Shown one piece after another: positions 7,321 through 14,584 of a stretch of 15,731 nt of DNA. The stretch is taken from NCBI GenBank assembly GCA_029259935.1, contig JAJDEH010000124.1, forward strand, positions 1-15,731, written 5' to 3'. The notes under the pieces are model-generated. The model was not told the DNA's origin and searched no databases. It was given only the letters and a program-made list of their open reading frames with translations. Position numbers and translations under genes: made by a program. Within the stretch, counting starts at the first letter, position 1. Every line of letters begins with the position of its first letter. Source of the DNA: Planctomycetota bacterium. GTDB lineage: Bacteria > Planctomycetota > Planctomycetia > Pirellulales > Pirellulaceae.

Positions 7321-8412
7321 GTGAAATCCACGCCCGTCAAATTGCCTGCCCCATCATTGCGAGCCACGCCGCGAGAAAGCATTTTATTCGGCGCGATTTT
7401 TGGGTTGGTCGCGGCCGTTGGTTACGTGTCCGCCAACATTTGTCTGCGTGCCGTGTCCGAGTGTGAACCGGTTTGGGTCTCCTGCATGAAGTCGCTGCCG
7501 ACCATTGCTCTTTTCGCGCCTTGGCTGATCGTGCTTGCCTTTCGACGAGTTCCGATCCTGCCGCCTTGGAAGGCAGCGCTGGCGATCGTCGTTACGGGGG
7601 CGATCGGCCAATTCGGCGGGAATGTCGGTTTCCAATGGTCGCTGGGCGTAATAGGAATCGCGTTGGCCGTGCCTCTTTGTACAGGTGCCATGATCTTGAG
7701 CGGCGCGGTGATGGGGCGAATGCTGTTGCAAGAACGAATCACGCCGAGAACCGTGTTCGCCATCGCCCTGCTGCTGGTGGCGATATTTGTGTTGTCGTTG
7801 GGCGCGGGAGATGCGTACAGGTCGGTCGTCTCAACACCCGACACGATATCGACACTGACCATGGTGTTGGGATTGGCAGCCGCGATTGGATCCGGCATCG
7901 CCTATGCAGTGTTGGGGATTGCTATTAAATATGCGGTTCGTGGGGGAGCGCCCATCTCTTCAATTTTGGTGATCGTGGCGCTGGTCGGAGCCGTCGGATT
8001 GGGCTCCTTGAGTTGGGCAAGGATCGGCTGGGACGGGATCCTCGCCACCGCGCCCGACGACCTGGGAGTGATGGTTTTGGCGGGCATCTGTAATGCGGTA
8101 GCGTTCGCCGCGCTGACCAAGGCACTCCAACTCACCACCGTGACCCTCGTCAATACGTTGAATGCATCTCAGGCGGCGATGGCTGCGGTGGCGGGCGTCG
8201 TCATCTTTCAGGAAGCTCCCACCTGGGCGATGGCAGTGGGAGTCGCTTTGACGATGGTGGGGCTGGTCTTGATCAAAGGCCGTTCGGTGTCTGATGGACA
8301 TTCCAGGCAAGCTGACCTGGTTAAGCCCATGACGAACGATAGCGATTTGCTGCCAGAGAATTCGGCTGACTCCGATGCACGGGTCGCGATGGCCGCCGAG
8401 CGACGATCTTGA
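7321..8412 (+). CDS. EamA/DMT-family transporter
   Basis: Product of 363 aa and hydrophobic throughout, with about ten predicted membrane segments in two tandem halves (about residues 20-155 and 175-325), as expected for the drug/metabolite transporter superfamily with duplicated EamA domains. Typical features include the GYVSANICLRAV segment in the first helix and a conserved hydrophobic run near GVALTMVGLVLIKGR at the end of the second half. The last 35 or so residues are hydrophilic. The start is GTG 7321; no Shine-Dalgarno is obvious, but the reading frame upstream has no better start. The substrate cannot be read from sequence. The gene diverges from the hopanoid operon across 211 bp and converges on a small minus-strand gene with nine bases between, so it is probably transcribed alone. 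Confidence 0.88.
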   Translation: MKSTPVKLPAPSLRATPRESILFGAIFGLVAAVGYVSANICLRAVSECEPVWVSCMKSLPTIALFAPWLIVLAFRRVPILPPWKAALAIVVTGAIGQFGGNVGFQWSLGVIGIALAVPLCTGAMILSGAVMGRMLLQERITPRTVFAIALLLVAIFVLSLGAGDAYRSVVSTPDTISTLTMVLGLAAAIGSGIAYAVLGIAIKYAVRGGAPISSILVIVALVGAVGLGSLSWARIGWDGILATAPDDLGVMVLAGICNAVAFAALTKALQLTTVTLVNTLNASQAAMAAVAGVVIFQEAPTWAMAVGVALTMVGLVLIKGRSVSDGHSRQADLVKPMTNDSDLLPENSADSDARVAMAAERRS

Positions 8413-8421
8413 TTCGCTGCC

Positions 8422-8616
8422 CTACCGGCCCAACGACTTTCGCCGGGAATTGTGAGTAGAAAAAGCGGCGAACCGCTCTTCAAGTTGGGCGAGACGTTCC
8501 CCCAGCCAACTTTCGAGTTTCTTCAGCCCGGCTTGTTCCGGCGAAGTGCTTTGGTCAGCGCGAACGCTCGCCTGGGTGGTTTGGCTGGATTCGGGTTTTA
8601 TGTTATCGCTTGTCAT
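8422..8616 (-). CDS. Small hypothetical protein with a C-terminal amphipathic helix
   Basis: Product of 64 aa with no recognised domain. The first half is polar and Ser/Thr/Gln-rich (MTSDNIKPESSQTTQAS). The second half, GLKKLESWLGERLAQLEERF, has a heptad-like pattern suggesting a short coiled coil, followed by a basic tail. The main support for a real gene is a good ribosome binding site, AAGGTGG, eight bases before ATG 8616. It converges on the EamA gene. An overlapping plus-strand frame (from 8452) lacks such a signal. Function is unknown. Confidence 0.55.
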   Translation of the reverse strand: MTSDNIKPESSQTTQASVRADQSTSPEQAGLKKLESWLGERLAQLEERFAAFSTHNSRRKSLGR

Positions 8617-8882
8617 CGCTATTCCACCTTAATTGAAAAGGACCGCGCCGGTTGCCATTTAGGAAGTGCAATCAGTGTGCCGATAGCACGGAATTGCCGG
8701 CAAGAACTTCGCAAGTCTTTTTACGGAAACAGGTTCAGTAAAACCTTGTTGCCTTCCGACAAATCGCATATGCTGCCATTTTGGAGCATGTGTTCCCGGT
8801 TTGAGACTTTCAGTGTCGTTGCGAGACAAATCGGGTCTCCGCCCATCATCCAGGATGACGAGGAAAGAAGAACCCCCCTGTG

Positions 8883-8903
8883 GTCCCCCTTAGCAAGGGG
8901 GAC
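8883..8903 (+). repeat. Perfect 9-bp hairpin repeat
   Basis: GTCCCCCTT (8883-8891) and AAGGGGGAC (8895-8903) pair perfectly around the three-base loop AGC, preceded by CCCCCCTGTG. I recall similar CCCCCTTAGCAAGGGGG hairpins as dispersed repeats in unrelated bacteria, so this is likely one unit of a mobile or REP-like family. No T-tract follows, so it is not a standard terminator. Confidence 0.65.
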
Positions 8904-8938
8904 AAAGAGAGATTGTTTAATTGGGGCGAATTAGTTTC

Positions 8939-8967
8939 TTGAAAAAAAATCCCCAAACGGCTAAATA
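8939..8967 (+). promoter_or_regulatory. Possible sigma70-type promoter for the coiled-coil gene
   Basis: TTGAAA (8939-8944, 5 of 6 to the consensus -35) is separated by 17 bases from TAAATA (8962-8967, a weak -10). The -35 lies inside the loop of the TTGGGG/CCCCAA inverted repeat (8921-8926 and 8951-8956), which could be an operator. This is pattern matching only. Confidence 0.35.
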
Positions 8968-9093
8968 TACCAACAGCCAATGCGAATAATGGGTGTGTGA
9001 ATTCAATTGTCTTGTTGCCGGTTCTGCACATCATCCACTTAAAACCAGCGACTCAAATCGTCATTTACCAATGAACTTGGGAGGAACGAAGCA

Positions 9094-9894
9094 ATGTTGA
9101 AAAAGGGCTTAGTTGTCAGTGGAGCGGTCGTTTTGCTCCTATTGTTGTTGTTTGGTGGTCGATTCTGCAGCAACGTGTCTACTGCGGTGAAGGGGTTGCA
9201 GGATAGAGTCGAAGAGAACATTCCGATCGGCTTTCATCTGGATCGCGCGAGGCATGAGATTGCCCGACTTGATCCGGTCATTCGTGACTTGACCCACGAT
9301 ATCGCCAGGGAAGAAGTGGCTGTCGAACAACTGGAGGGTCAAATCTCCGGTTCCGAGGGACAGTTGGCGGCCGAAAAAGAGGACATCATGACCTTGACGG
9401 CCTCCCTGGATTCGGGCAGTTCGGTTCACCGCTTTGTTTCCACTGGCGAGAGCTACACTTCAGAGCAAGTGGAAAAGGATCTCGCTCGTCGGTTTGAGCG
9501 TTACAAGTCGAAGGACGAAATGACGAAGGCGCTGCGTCAACGTCTGGATGCTCGACGCGCCCGTCTCGACGGAGCTCACGAGCAACTGGAAGAAACCCTT
9601 TCCGCGAAGCGAGAGTTGGAAGTTGAAGTTGCCAACCTCGAAGCGCAATTGAAGATGATCGAAGTTGCCAAGACGGCCAATGAGTTCAGTTACGACAACA
9701 GCCAATTGGCGAAAGCTCGTAACCTGATCAACGACGTCAAGACTCGCATCGAAGTCGAAGCGAAATTGGTGAACGCCGAGGAAACTCTCGAACCTGGGAT
9801 CAAGTTGGACGAGCCCGAAAATCGTAACATTCGCGATGAAGTTACGAACTACTTCGAGCCGATCGACACCCAGTTCGCTGAATCCTCGAAATAG
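9094..9894 (+). CDS. Membrane-anchored long coiled-coil protein
   Basis: Product of 266 aa, function unknown. A single N-terminal membrane segment (about residues 5-22, with a run of leucines) is followed by predominantly helical sequence. Heptad-rich coiled coils lie at about 45-105 and 130-195, including LDARRARLDGAHEQLEET and LEVEVANLEAQLKMIEV, separated by a short break containing GESYTSEQVEKDLARRFERY. The C-terminal 60 residues are less regular. From memory, proteins of this build recur in planctomycetes, sometimes near signalling genes. The start ATG 9094 has a strong GGAGGAA eight bases upstream. It is followed within 25 bp by an intrinsic terminator, so it is a separate transcription unit from the FHA/kinase cluster. 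A scaffold or envelope-stress role, loosely like PspA or other tethered coiled coils, is inference. Confidence 0.82.
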   Translation: MLKKGLVVSGAVVLLLLLLFGGRFCSNVSTAVKGLQDRVEENIPIGFHLDRARHEIARLDPVIRDLTHDIAREEVAVEQLEGQISGSEGQLAAEKEDIMTLTASLDSGSSVHRFVSTGESYTSEQVEKDLARRFERYKSKDEMTKALRQRLDARRARLDGAHEQLEETLSAKRELEVEVANLEAQLKMIEVAKTANEFSYDNSQLAKARNLINDVKTRIEVEAKLVNAEETLEPGIKLDEPENRNIRDEVTNYFEPIDTQFAESSK

Positions 9895-9916
9895 TTAGCA
9901 AAGTCTACCGACTCTC

Positions 9917-9952
9917 GGGGCTCAGGTTGTCTTCGGCCTGAGCCCCTTTTTT
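9917..9952 (+). terminator. Intrinsic terminator after the coiled-coil gene
   Basis: GGGGCTCAGG (9917-9926) pairs perfectly with CCTGAGCCCC (9937-9946) around a 10-base loop, followed directly by six T residues (9947-9952). It lies 22 bases after the stop codon and closes the unit before the FHA gene. Confidence 0.92.
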
Positions 9953-10033
9953 GTCGAATGGCGGAATCTCAACTCACGAAAATCATTGCTCCAACAAAAC
10001 TCATACTCTACTTCCGATTACACCATCACGGCC

Positions 10034-11440
10034 ATGTACCAGTCTTGGCGACAACAGGTTCACGCGGCGGAGGAGGCGCTCAAACGCGGGCGGCTTGACG
10101 AGGCTTGCCGCCTGCTACGAGAGGGTGAACTTGATCAAACCTTGCCGGGCAAGAAGCTGGCGGTGAGAGTGTTTGAGAGTCTGCTGAACCAAGTCCGCCT
10201 TGAATTACGTGAAGGTAGAACCAAATCAGCTTGGAAGATCCTTGAGTCGGCCACCGAACTCCAGCCGGGGCATCCGGCGATAGAAGGCACACGCGATCAA
10301 GTGATCGACCGGTCGCTTAAGGAAATTGAAAACTACTTGGCGGCGGACGAGCCCGAGACGGCCGTTCGTCTGATGAAACAGTTGCAGCAGCATGGCGTGT
10401 CGAGCGAGCGATTGAGTAGCCTGACGATGGGGGCCACCTGCCTGCAGTCGGCCAAAGACCTGTCGCGGCAAGGCGAATTCGCACGGGCCGACGAACAATT
10501 GGCAACGGCATTGCAGTTGCTGCCCGAAGTCAAGGTGATCGAGCGTTGGCGGGCCGAGTGCCAACGCAGCATGATGGACAGTCGCAGCTTGAAGGACCAA
10601 CTGCACTACGCGCTGATCGGCGATGATTGGGACCGGTCGCTGCAGGTGGCGGATCAACTGTTGGAACTGTCGCCCGATTGCCGCCTGGCGCAGGATGCCC
10701 GTCGCCGGGCGTGGAAAAAAGTGGACGAACAAGATGCCCGCAGCGTGGCGCTTCAGGATACCGATACTTATTCAGGAGATTCCCAAAAGAAACGGGAGCA
10801 GGCGGTGACTGCCGAGTCTCCCGCGGCGGCGGCTGAATCAATGCTTACAAAATCAGCGGAAGCGAGGTTCCTGTTGTGGGTCGATGCGGTGGGCGGCTAC
10901 CTGGTCTGTTTGAGCCCCCAAGTGATCATTGGCCAGGCGATGCCCGAGACCGAGGCTCACATTCCAATTCTGGGAGACCTGTTCCGCGAACATGCTTTGA
11001 TCCGCCGAGAAGGGGAAGATTATTTGATTGAGCCCATCGCATCTGTTTCGGTGGAGGGACAACAGATCAAGGGCAAGACCTTGCTGCACAACGGCGATGA
11101 GATTGATCTGGGTAACGGAGTCGTGCTGCGGTTTTGCAAGCCGCACGCGCTCAGTGCGACCGCTCGTTTGGAATTTGTGAGCCGGCATCGAACACACCCC
11201 TGGGCCGACGGCGTATTGCTTATGGCCGAATCGTGTGTTTTGGGGCCCAATTGGCACAACCATGTCGTGTGCCGCGATTGGGCCGACGATGTTGTCTTGT
11301 TTCGGCAAGACGACGGGCTTTACTGTCGTAGCATGAATACACTGGAAATCGATGGAGAGCCTCACGACGGAACCGGGCCCATCACTTACAGCTCGCGGAT
11401 CGTCGGAGAAGACTTTTCGATGAGTTTGGAGGAGATTTGA
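10034..11440 (+). CDS. TPR-like repeat protein with tandem C-terminal FHA-like domains
   Basis: Product of 468 aa. Residues about 1-240 are helical repeats of TPR type (for example AAEEALKRGRLDEACRLLRE and KIAWRILESATELQPGHPAI-like units), used for protein contacts. Residues about 275-370 match an FHA fold: VIIGQAMPE, then LFREHALIRREGEDYLIEPI and GDEIDLGNGVVLRF, in the place of the usual G-R, S-x-x-H and N-G elements. The last 95 residues (LLMAESCVLGPNWHNHVVC, then VVLFRQDDGLYCRS) look like a second, divergent FHA-like unit. FHA domains bind phosphothreonine, and the next gene encodes a Ser/Thr kinase, so this is a plausible reader or substrate. No signal peptide or membrane segment is seen. 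I chose ATG 10034; an in-frame TTG at 9986 would add 16 residues. No Shine-Dalgarno is clear. Confidence 0.8.
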   Translation: MYQSWRQQVHAAEEALKRGRLDEACRLLREGELDQTLPGKKLAVRVFESLLNQVRLELREGRTKSAWKILESATELQPGHPAIEGTRDQVIDRSLKEIENYLAADEPETAVRLMKQLQQHGVSSERLSSLTMGATCLQSAKDLSRQGEFARADEQLATALQLLPEVKVIERWRAECQRSMMDSRSLKDQLHYALIGDDWDRSLQVADQLLELSPDCRLAQDARRRAWKKVDEQDARSVALQDTDTYSGDSQKKREQAVTAESPAAAAESMLTKSAEARFLLWVDAVGGYLVCLSPQVIIGQAMPETEAHIPILGDLFREHALIRREGEDYLIEPIASVSVEGQQIKGKTLLHNGDEIDLGNGVVLRFCKPHALSATARLEFVSRHRTHPWADGVLLMAESCVLGPNWHNHVVCRDWADDVVLFRQDDGLYCRSMNTLEIDGEPHDGTGPITYSSRIVGEDFSMSLEEI

Positions 11441-11445
11441 ACAGA

Positions 11446-11472
11446 TGTCCGGTTTCTCCAAGAAGCCGGACA
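11446..11472 (+). promoter_or_regulatory. Strong 12-bp hairpin between the FHA and kinase genes
   Basis: TGTCCGGTTTCT (11446-11457) pairs with AGAAGCCGGACA (11461-11472) with one G-T wobble and a CCA triloop, five bases after the FHA stop codon. A second arm pair CAGGT (11471-11475) and ACCTG (11488-11492) could form an alternative stem. There is no T-tract, so an attenuator, RNA-processing or stability element is more likely than a classic terminator. Confidence 0.65.
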
Positions 11473-11587
11473 GGTAGGACACGACTGACCTGAACTTTCC
11501 CTTTGTGGTTTGCGTCCATATCCTTTAGATTGGGAGTTGAGTCGCGCCGTCCGGAAACTGCCGGATTGCACGACAAAAACGCGACAA

Positions 11588-13504
11588 ATGCACGAGCCAA
11601 CTACGCTTGACGCCGGAGCGAACTCGGAAGACGACCGGGATGTTTCGCCGCAGCCACCACAAACACCGAGCCTTCGAGCCATGAAGTTTGCCTACGCAAG
11701 CGGAACTCGCCCGCTGGATGGCTATGTCATCAAGCGAGGAATCGGCGTGGGCGGGTTTGGCGAAGTCTATTTCGCGATCAGCGACGCCGGAAAAGAAGTG
11801 GCTCTGAAGCAGGTCCGTCGCAATCTCGATATCGAGCTGCGGGGCGTCAAGCAGTGCCTCAATCTCAAACATATCAATCTCATTTCTCTGTGGGATATCA
11901 AATACGACGAGCATGGTGGAGCTTGGGTCGTGATGGAGTACGTCGCGGGCGAGAGCTTGAAGGACGTAATCGATCGCAATCCGAACGGCATGCCGATCGA
12001 CGAAGTTCATTTTTGGTTTCAGGGAATCGCGGCCGGCGTCAGCTACCTGCACAACCACGGGATTGTCCATCGCGATCTGAAACCCGGCAATATTTTCTGG
12101 GACGAAGAGATCGTTAAGATCGGTGACTACGGTCTTTCGAAGTTCATCTCGTGCAGCCGCCGCAGCGGGCAAACCGAAAGCGTCGGCACGTTTCATTACA
12201 TGGCGCCGGAAATCGGCAAGGGAGTCTACGGCAAGGAAATCGACATCTACGCCCTGGGCATCATGCTGTTTGAAATGCTGACGGGACGGGTCCCGTTCGA
12301 GGGCGAGAGCAGTCAGGAAATCATCATGAAGCACCTGACTTCCGATCCCGAGCTAGACAGTATTTCCGATCCTTATCGCAGTGTGATCACCAAGGCCATG
12401 GCGAAGGATCCGGATACGCGATATAGCAACGTGGCCGAAATGGTGGCGGACTTGCCACTGGATGGCTCGGCGGTGCTGCCAGCCAAATCGAACAAGAAGA
12501 CGCCCTCATCGTCCAATTCCAAAAACGCCGTTTTTATCGGCGAGGATTCCGACCCTGATTTGATGGTCATTCGCGATGATCAGCACGACATTGTCATGGG
12601 CGACGTGCAGCATGTGGTCAACGCCGAGAGCATCGCGGAACCGCACCGTCGAGCGCCGAGTCAGCGGCCGACGAGCGCCTATCCACCCCAGTCGCATGCA
12701 ATGGCCGGCGGGTTCAGCCATACTCAGCCGCTGCCCCAGCAGCAGCCACAACCGATTCAACAACCGCGTCCTCAACAACCGCGTCCTCAGCAAACGCGAC
12801 CTCAACGGACCGCAGCCCGGTATCAACGAGGCAAACGTGGCATGAAGAAGGCGGTGCGGAGCTATTTGCTTTCGCGCCCGCAGGCCGATCGGCTGGCCGA
12901 ATTGACAGGTTCGCTGCTGTTGGCTGCCGTGGTTTGTGCCGTGATTAACATACTGGTCATGTTGCTTGCCGCCGGCTCGCTTTCCAATCCAATTCACTGG
13001 TGGCAGTTTTACACTTGGTTGACGGTGTCTAGTGTCGCCGGCTCGTGGTTGATTCTGGGAGTCAGCAAATTTTGGGAAGGCGGCGAAGGCGACGCCATCC
13101 GTCGCCGATTCGTAATGCTGGCCATTGGGCTCGGCATTGGCCTTTTGACCTATGTCTCGGCGGACTTGATACTCCGCTTGCCGTGGCCCAACCGCACCGT
13201 GCAACATTTTTCCGACATGTATAGAAATGGAGCGCCGCTGCTATCGGCGCATCTCTGTTTCATGGCAATTTTGTTAGTAGCCATGCGCTGGTGGAAACAG
13301 GCGGATCCCTTGCGTTCCTCCCGGCTGAGTATTTGGGACACGATGGTCTGCGCGGTTTGCGCTTGGGTCATTGGCGTCATCTTCCAATTCCCGGCTTGGG
13401 GAGTCGCGGTGGCCGTCACGATTTCATTGGCGGTGCAGCTCTCCGCGCCGTGGCTGAGTCCGAAACAACGAAACGAAGTCCGCGATCAATTCCAGGAAGT
13501 ATAG
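11588..13504 (+). CDS. Membrane-bound Hanks-type Ser/Thr protein kinase
   Basis: Product of 638 aa. The kinase domain (about residues 45-300) has a Gly-rich loop GIGVGGFGEV (51-60), ATP-binding Lys74 in VALKQV, catalytic loop HRDLKPGN (161-168, Asp163), a DYG in place of DFG (180-182) and APE (206-208), so all key catalytic residues are present. A long linker follows, including a Pro/Gln-rich repeat (about 379-407, units like QQPRPQQPRPQQ) and a basic patch. From about 436 to 625 there are five or six hydrophobic segments, giving a multi-pass C-terminal membrane region instead of a single helix with an outer sensor. That region has no recognised sensor fold. ATG 11588 is chosen; a TTG at 11510 and an ATG at 11681 are also in frame. 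It is followed 10 bp later by a conserved membrane protein gene, implying co-translation. Confidence 0.9.
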   Translation: MHEPTTLDAGANSEDDRDVSPQPPQTPSLRAMKFAYASGTRPLDGYVIKRGIGVGGFGEVYFAISDAGKEVALKQVRRNLDIELRGVKQCLNLKHINLISLWDIKYDEHGGAWVVMEYVAGESLKDVIDRNPNGMPIDEVHFWFQGIAAGVSYLHNHGIVHRDLKPGNIFWDEEIVKIGDYGLSKFISCSRRSGQTESVGTFHYMAPEIGKGVYGKEIDIYALGIMLFEMLTGRVPFEGESSQEIIMKHLTSDPELDSISDPYRSVITKAMAKDPDTRYSNVAEMVADLPLDGSAVLPAKSNKKTPSSSNSKNAVFIGEDSDPDLMVIRDDQHDIVMGDVQHVVNAESIAEPHRRAPSQRPTSAYPPQSHAMAGGFSHTQPLPQQQPQPIQQPRPQQPRPQQTRPQRTAARYQRGKRGMKKAVRSYLLSRPQADRLAELTGSLLLAAVVCAVINILVMLLAAGSLSNPIHWWQFYTWLTVSSVAGSWLILGVSKFWEGGEGDAIRRRFVMLAIGLGIGLLTYVSADLILRLPWPNRTVQHFSDMYRNGAPLLSAHLCFMAILLVAMRWWKQADPLRSSRLSIWDTMVCAVCAWVIGVIFQFPAWGVAVAVTISLAVQLSAPWLSPKQRNEVRDQFQEV

Positions 13505-13514
13505 GTGGACAATC

Positions 13515-14465
13515 ATGTTTAATACGATTTCACTGTTCATTGTTCCCGTTCTGATGATCGTCGTTCTAAGCACGCTGCTGGTCACCGAAAGGTGGGCCAA
13601 CCGGTCATTGGGACTGGGTATGTTGGGCGTGTTTGGAGTGCTGTTCGGCGGCCCCAGTGCCATCGTGATGCTGGGCGCTCACGCCGAAGAACCCGCCGCC
13701 GCATCGGCTCTAGCTGCTTCGACGACGGTCGAACCGGTTGCCGCCCTGGCACCTGCGGGTGAAGCCGATCGCGCGACCGCGGTTGAAGCACCGGAGGTCG
13801 CGATCACCGAGCCAGCCGAAGCCAGCGTTTTGCGAACCGACATCGACGGTCCCGCCATTAAAGTGCGTGCCGACGAGGCGGAAATTGCCGACGCCGGGTC
13901 GAGCAGCGCGTCGAGCGAATTGCCAACTTGGGTCTTGAACGGCAAGCAGCTTGAAGGCGATGTTCACACGATTGTAGTTTCCTCGGGCCATCACCTGCGG
14001 CCACGAGAACGCGATGTGAAAATGCGGGAAGAACTCAAGCGGGAAACCGACGAATATATCGCCTGGCACATCGGCCACTCGGCCGCGCCCACCGTGATCA
14101 ACTTCGACCAGGGGCATATTCAGCGGCATTTGAAAAGCCCGGAACACAACTATCAGGGAATGCGGGATTTCGGCCCTCCGCTGGGCCCGATGCACGAATC
14201 CTACGCGATGCTGAAGTTTGACCAGCGATTTCGTGCGATGCTCGACCGGCGTTGGGAGGATGCCGTCGCCAAAACACGGCTGCTTTATACGGGCCTGGTT
14301 GGCGGGGCGATCTTGGCCTTGCTCGGTGTGATTTCCACCTATTTTCGCCTGGATAACGCCACCCGCGGCTTCTACACGGGCAGGTTGCAGTTCGTTGCGG
14401 TTACGGCCATACTGGTTTTAATCACTGTCGGTGTCTTGGCAGCGCGCTGGATCCCGTGGATGTAG
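13515..14465 (+). CDS. Planctomycete-type conserved membrane protein next to the kinase
   Basis: Product of 316 aa, function unknown. Two membrane segments sit at the N-terminus (about 4-24 and 31-53), followed by an Ala/Glu/Val-rich low-complexity linker (about 56-135). A soluble domain follows (about 140-250) beginning LPTWVLNGKQLEGDVHTIVV and containing the stretch GPMHESYAMLKFDQRFRAML. Two more membrane segments lie near 256-276 and 287-312, separated by YFRLDNATRGFYTGRLQF, which I associate with a recurring planctomycete protein. The linker and soluble domain probably lie outside the cytoplasm, making it a candidate sensor partner for the kinase. ATG 13515 has AGGTGG seven bases upstream and the gene starts 10 bp after the kinase stop. 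A large palindrome starts at its stop codon. Confidence 0.82.
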   Translation: MFNTISLFIVPVLMIVVLSTLLVTERWANRSLGLGMLGVFGVLFGGPSAIVMLGAHAEEPAAASALAASTTVEPVAALAPAGEADRATAVEAPEVAITEPAEASVLRTDIDGPAIKVRADEAEIADAGSSSASSELPTWVLNGKQLEGDVHTIVVSSGHHLRPRERDVKMREELKRETDEYIAWHIGHSAAPTVINFDQGHIQRHLKSPEHNYQGMRDFGPPLGPMHESYAMLKFDQRFRAMLDRRWEDAVAKTRLLYTGLVGGAILALLGVISTYFRLDNATRGFYTGRLQFVAVTAILVLITVGVLAARWIPWM

Positions 14466-14558
14466 GGACGAGTAACTGACCAGTTCAGGTCTTCGATCAG
14501 AGCGCTGCCAGGCGCTAGATCGTGGAGGCTCTGATCTGCGGTATCAGTACTCGTCTCT
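14464..14558 (+). promoter_or_regulatory. Nested two-tier inverted repeat upstream of the sigma factor gene
   Basis: The outer arms GACGAGTAACTGA (14467-14479) and TCAGTACTCGTC (14544-14555) pair over 12 bp with one bulged A, and extend to 14464/14558 through one G-T pair. The inner arms GATCAGAGC (14495-14503) and GCTCTGATC (14528-14536) pair perfectly over 9 bp. A small AGCGC/GCGCT stem (14501-14505 and 14512-14516) competes with the inner stem. The structure begins at the upstream stop codon and ends 26 bases before ATG 14585. It may be a leader attenuator, a translation-control element, or a miniature palindromic insertion. Confidence 0.75.
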
Positions 14559-14584
14559 TCAATGTCCATTCTTTTCGGGATCCA

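Larger units (their letters stand above)
8617..9093. other. Non-coding region upstream of the coiled-coil gene
   Basis: About 475 bases with no supportable gene. It contains a perfect hairpin repeat (8883-8903), an interrupted TTGGGG...CCCCAA inverted repeat (8921-8956), a possible promoter (8939-8967) and the Shine-Dalgarno GGAGGAA before ATG 9094. The first part (8640-8830) shows only minor stem-loops, such as AACAGGTT...ACCTTGTT near 8730-8752. Confidence 0.5.

Noticed and set aside
8452..8934. 160-residue plus-strand reading frame
   Set aside because: It runs through the small minus-strand gene and the hairpin repeat, lacks a ribosome binding site and has unconvincing composition.
12724..12810. 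Cytosine/adenine-rich repeat as a separate repeat element
   Set aside because: It lies in frame inside the kinase gene and encodes a Pro/Gln linker.
14522..14584. Upstream GTG start for the sigma factor
   Set aside because: The added 21 residues would be encoded by the palindromic leader and do not resemble a sigma N-terminus; ATG 14585 places MAANSEADQLLIERI at the start.
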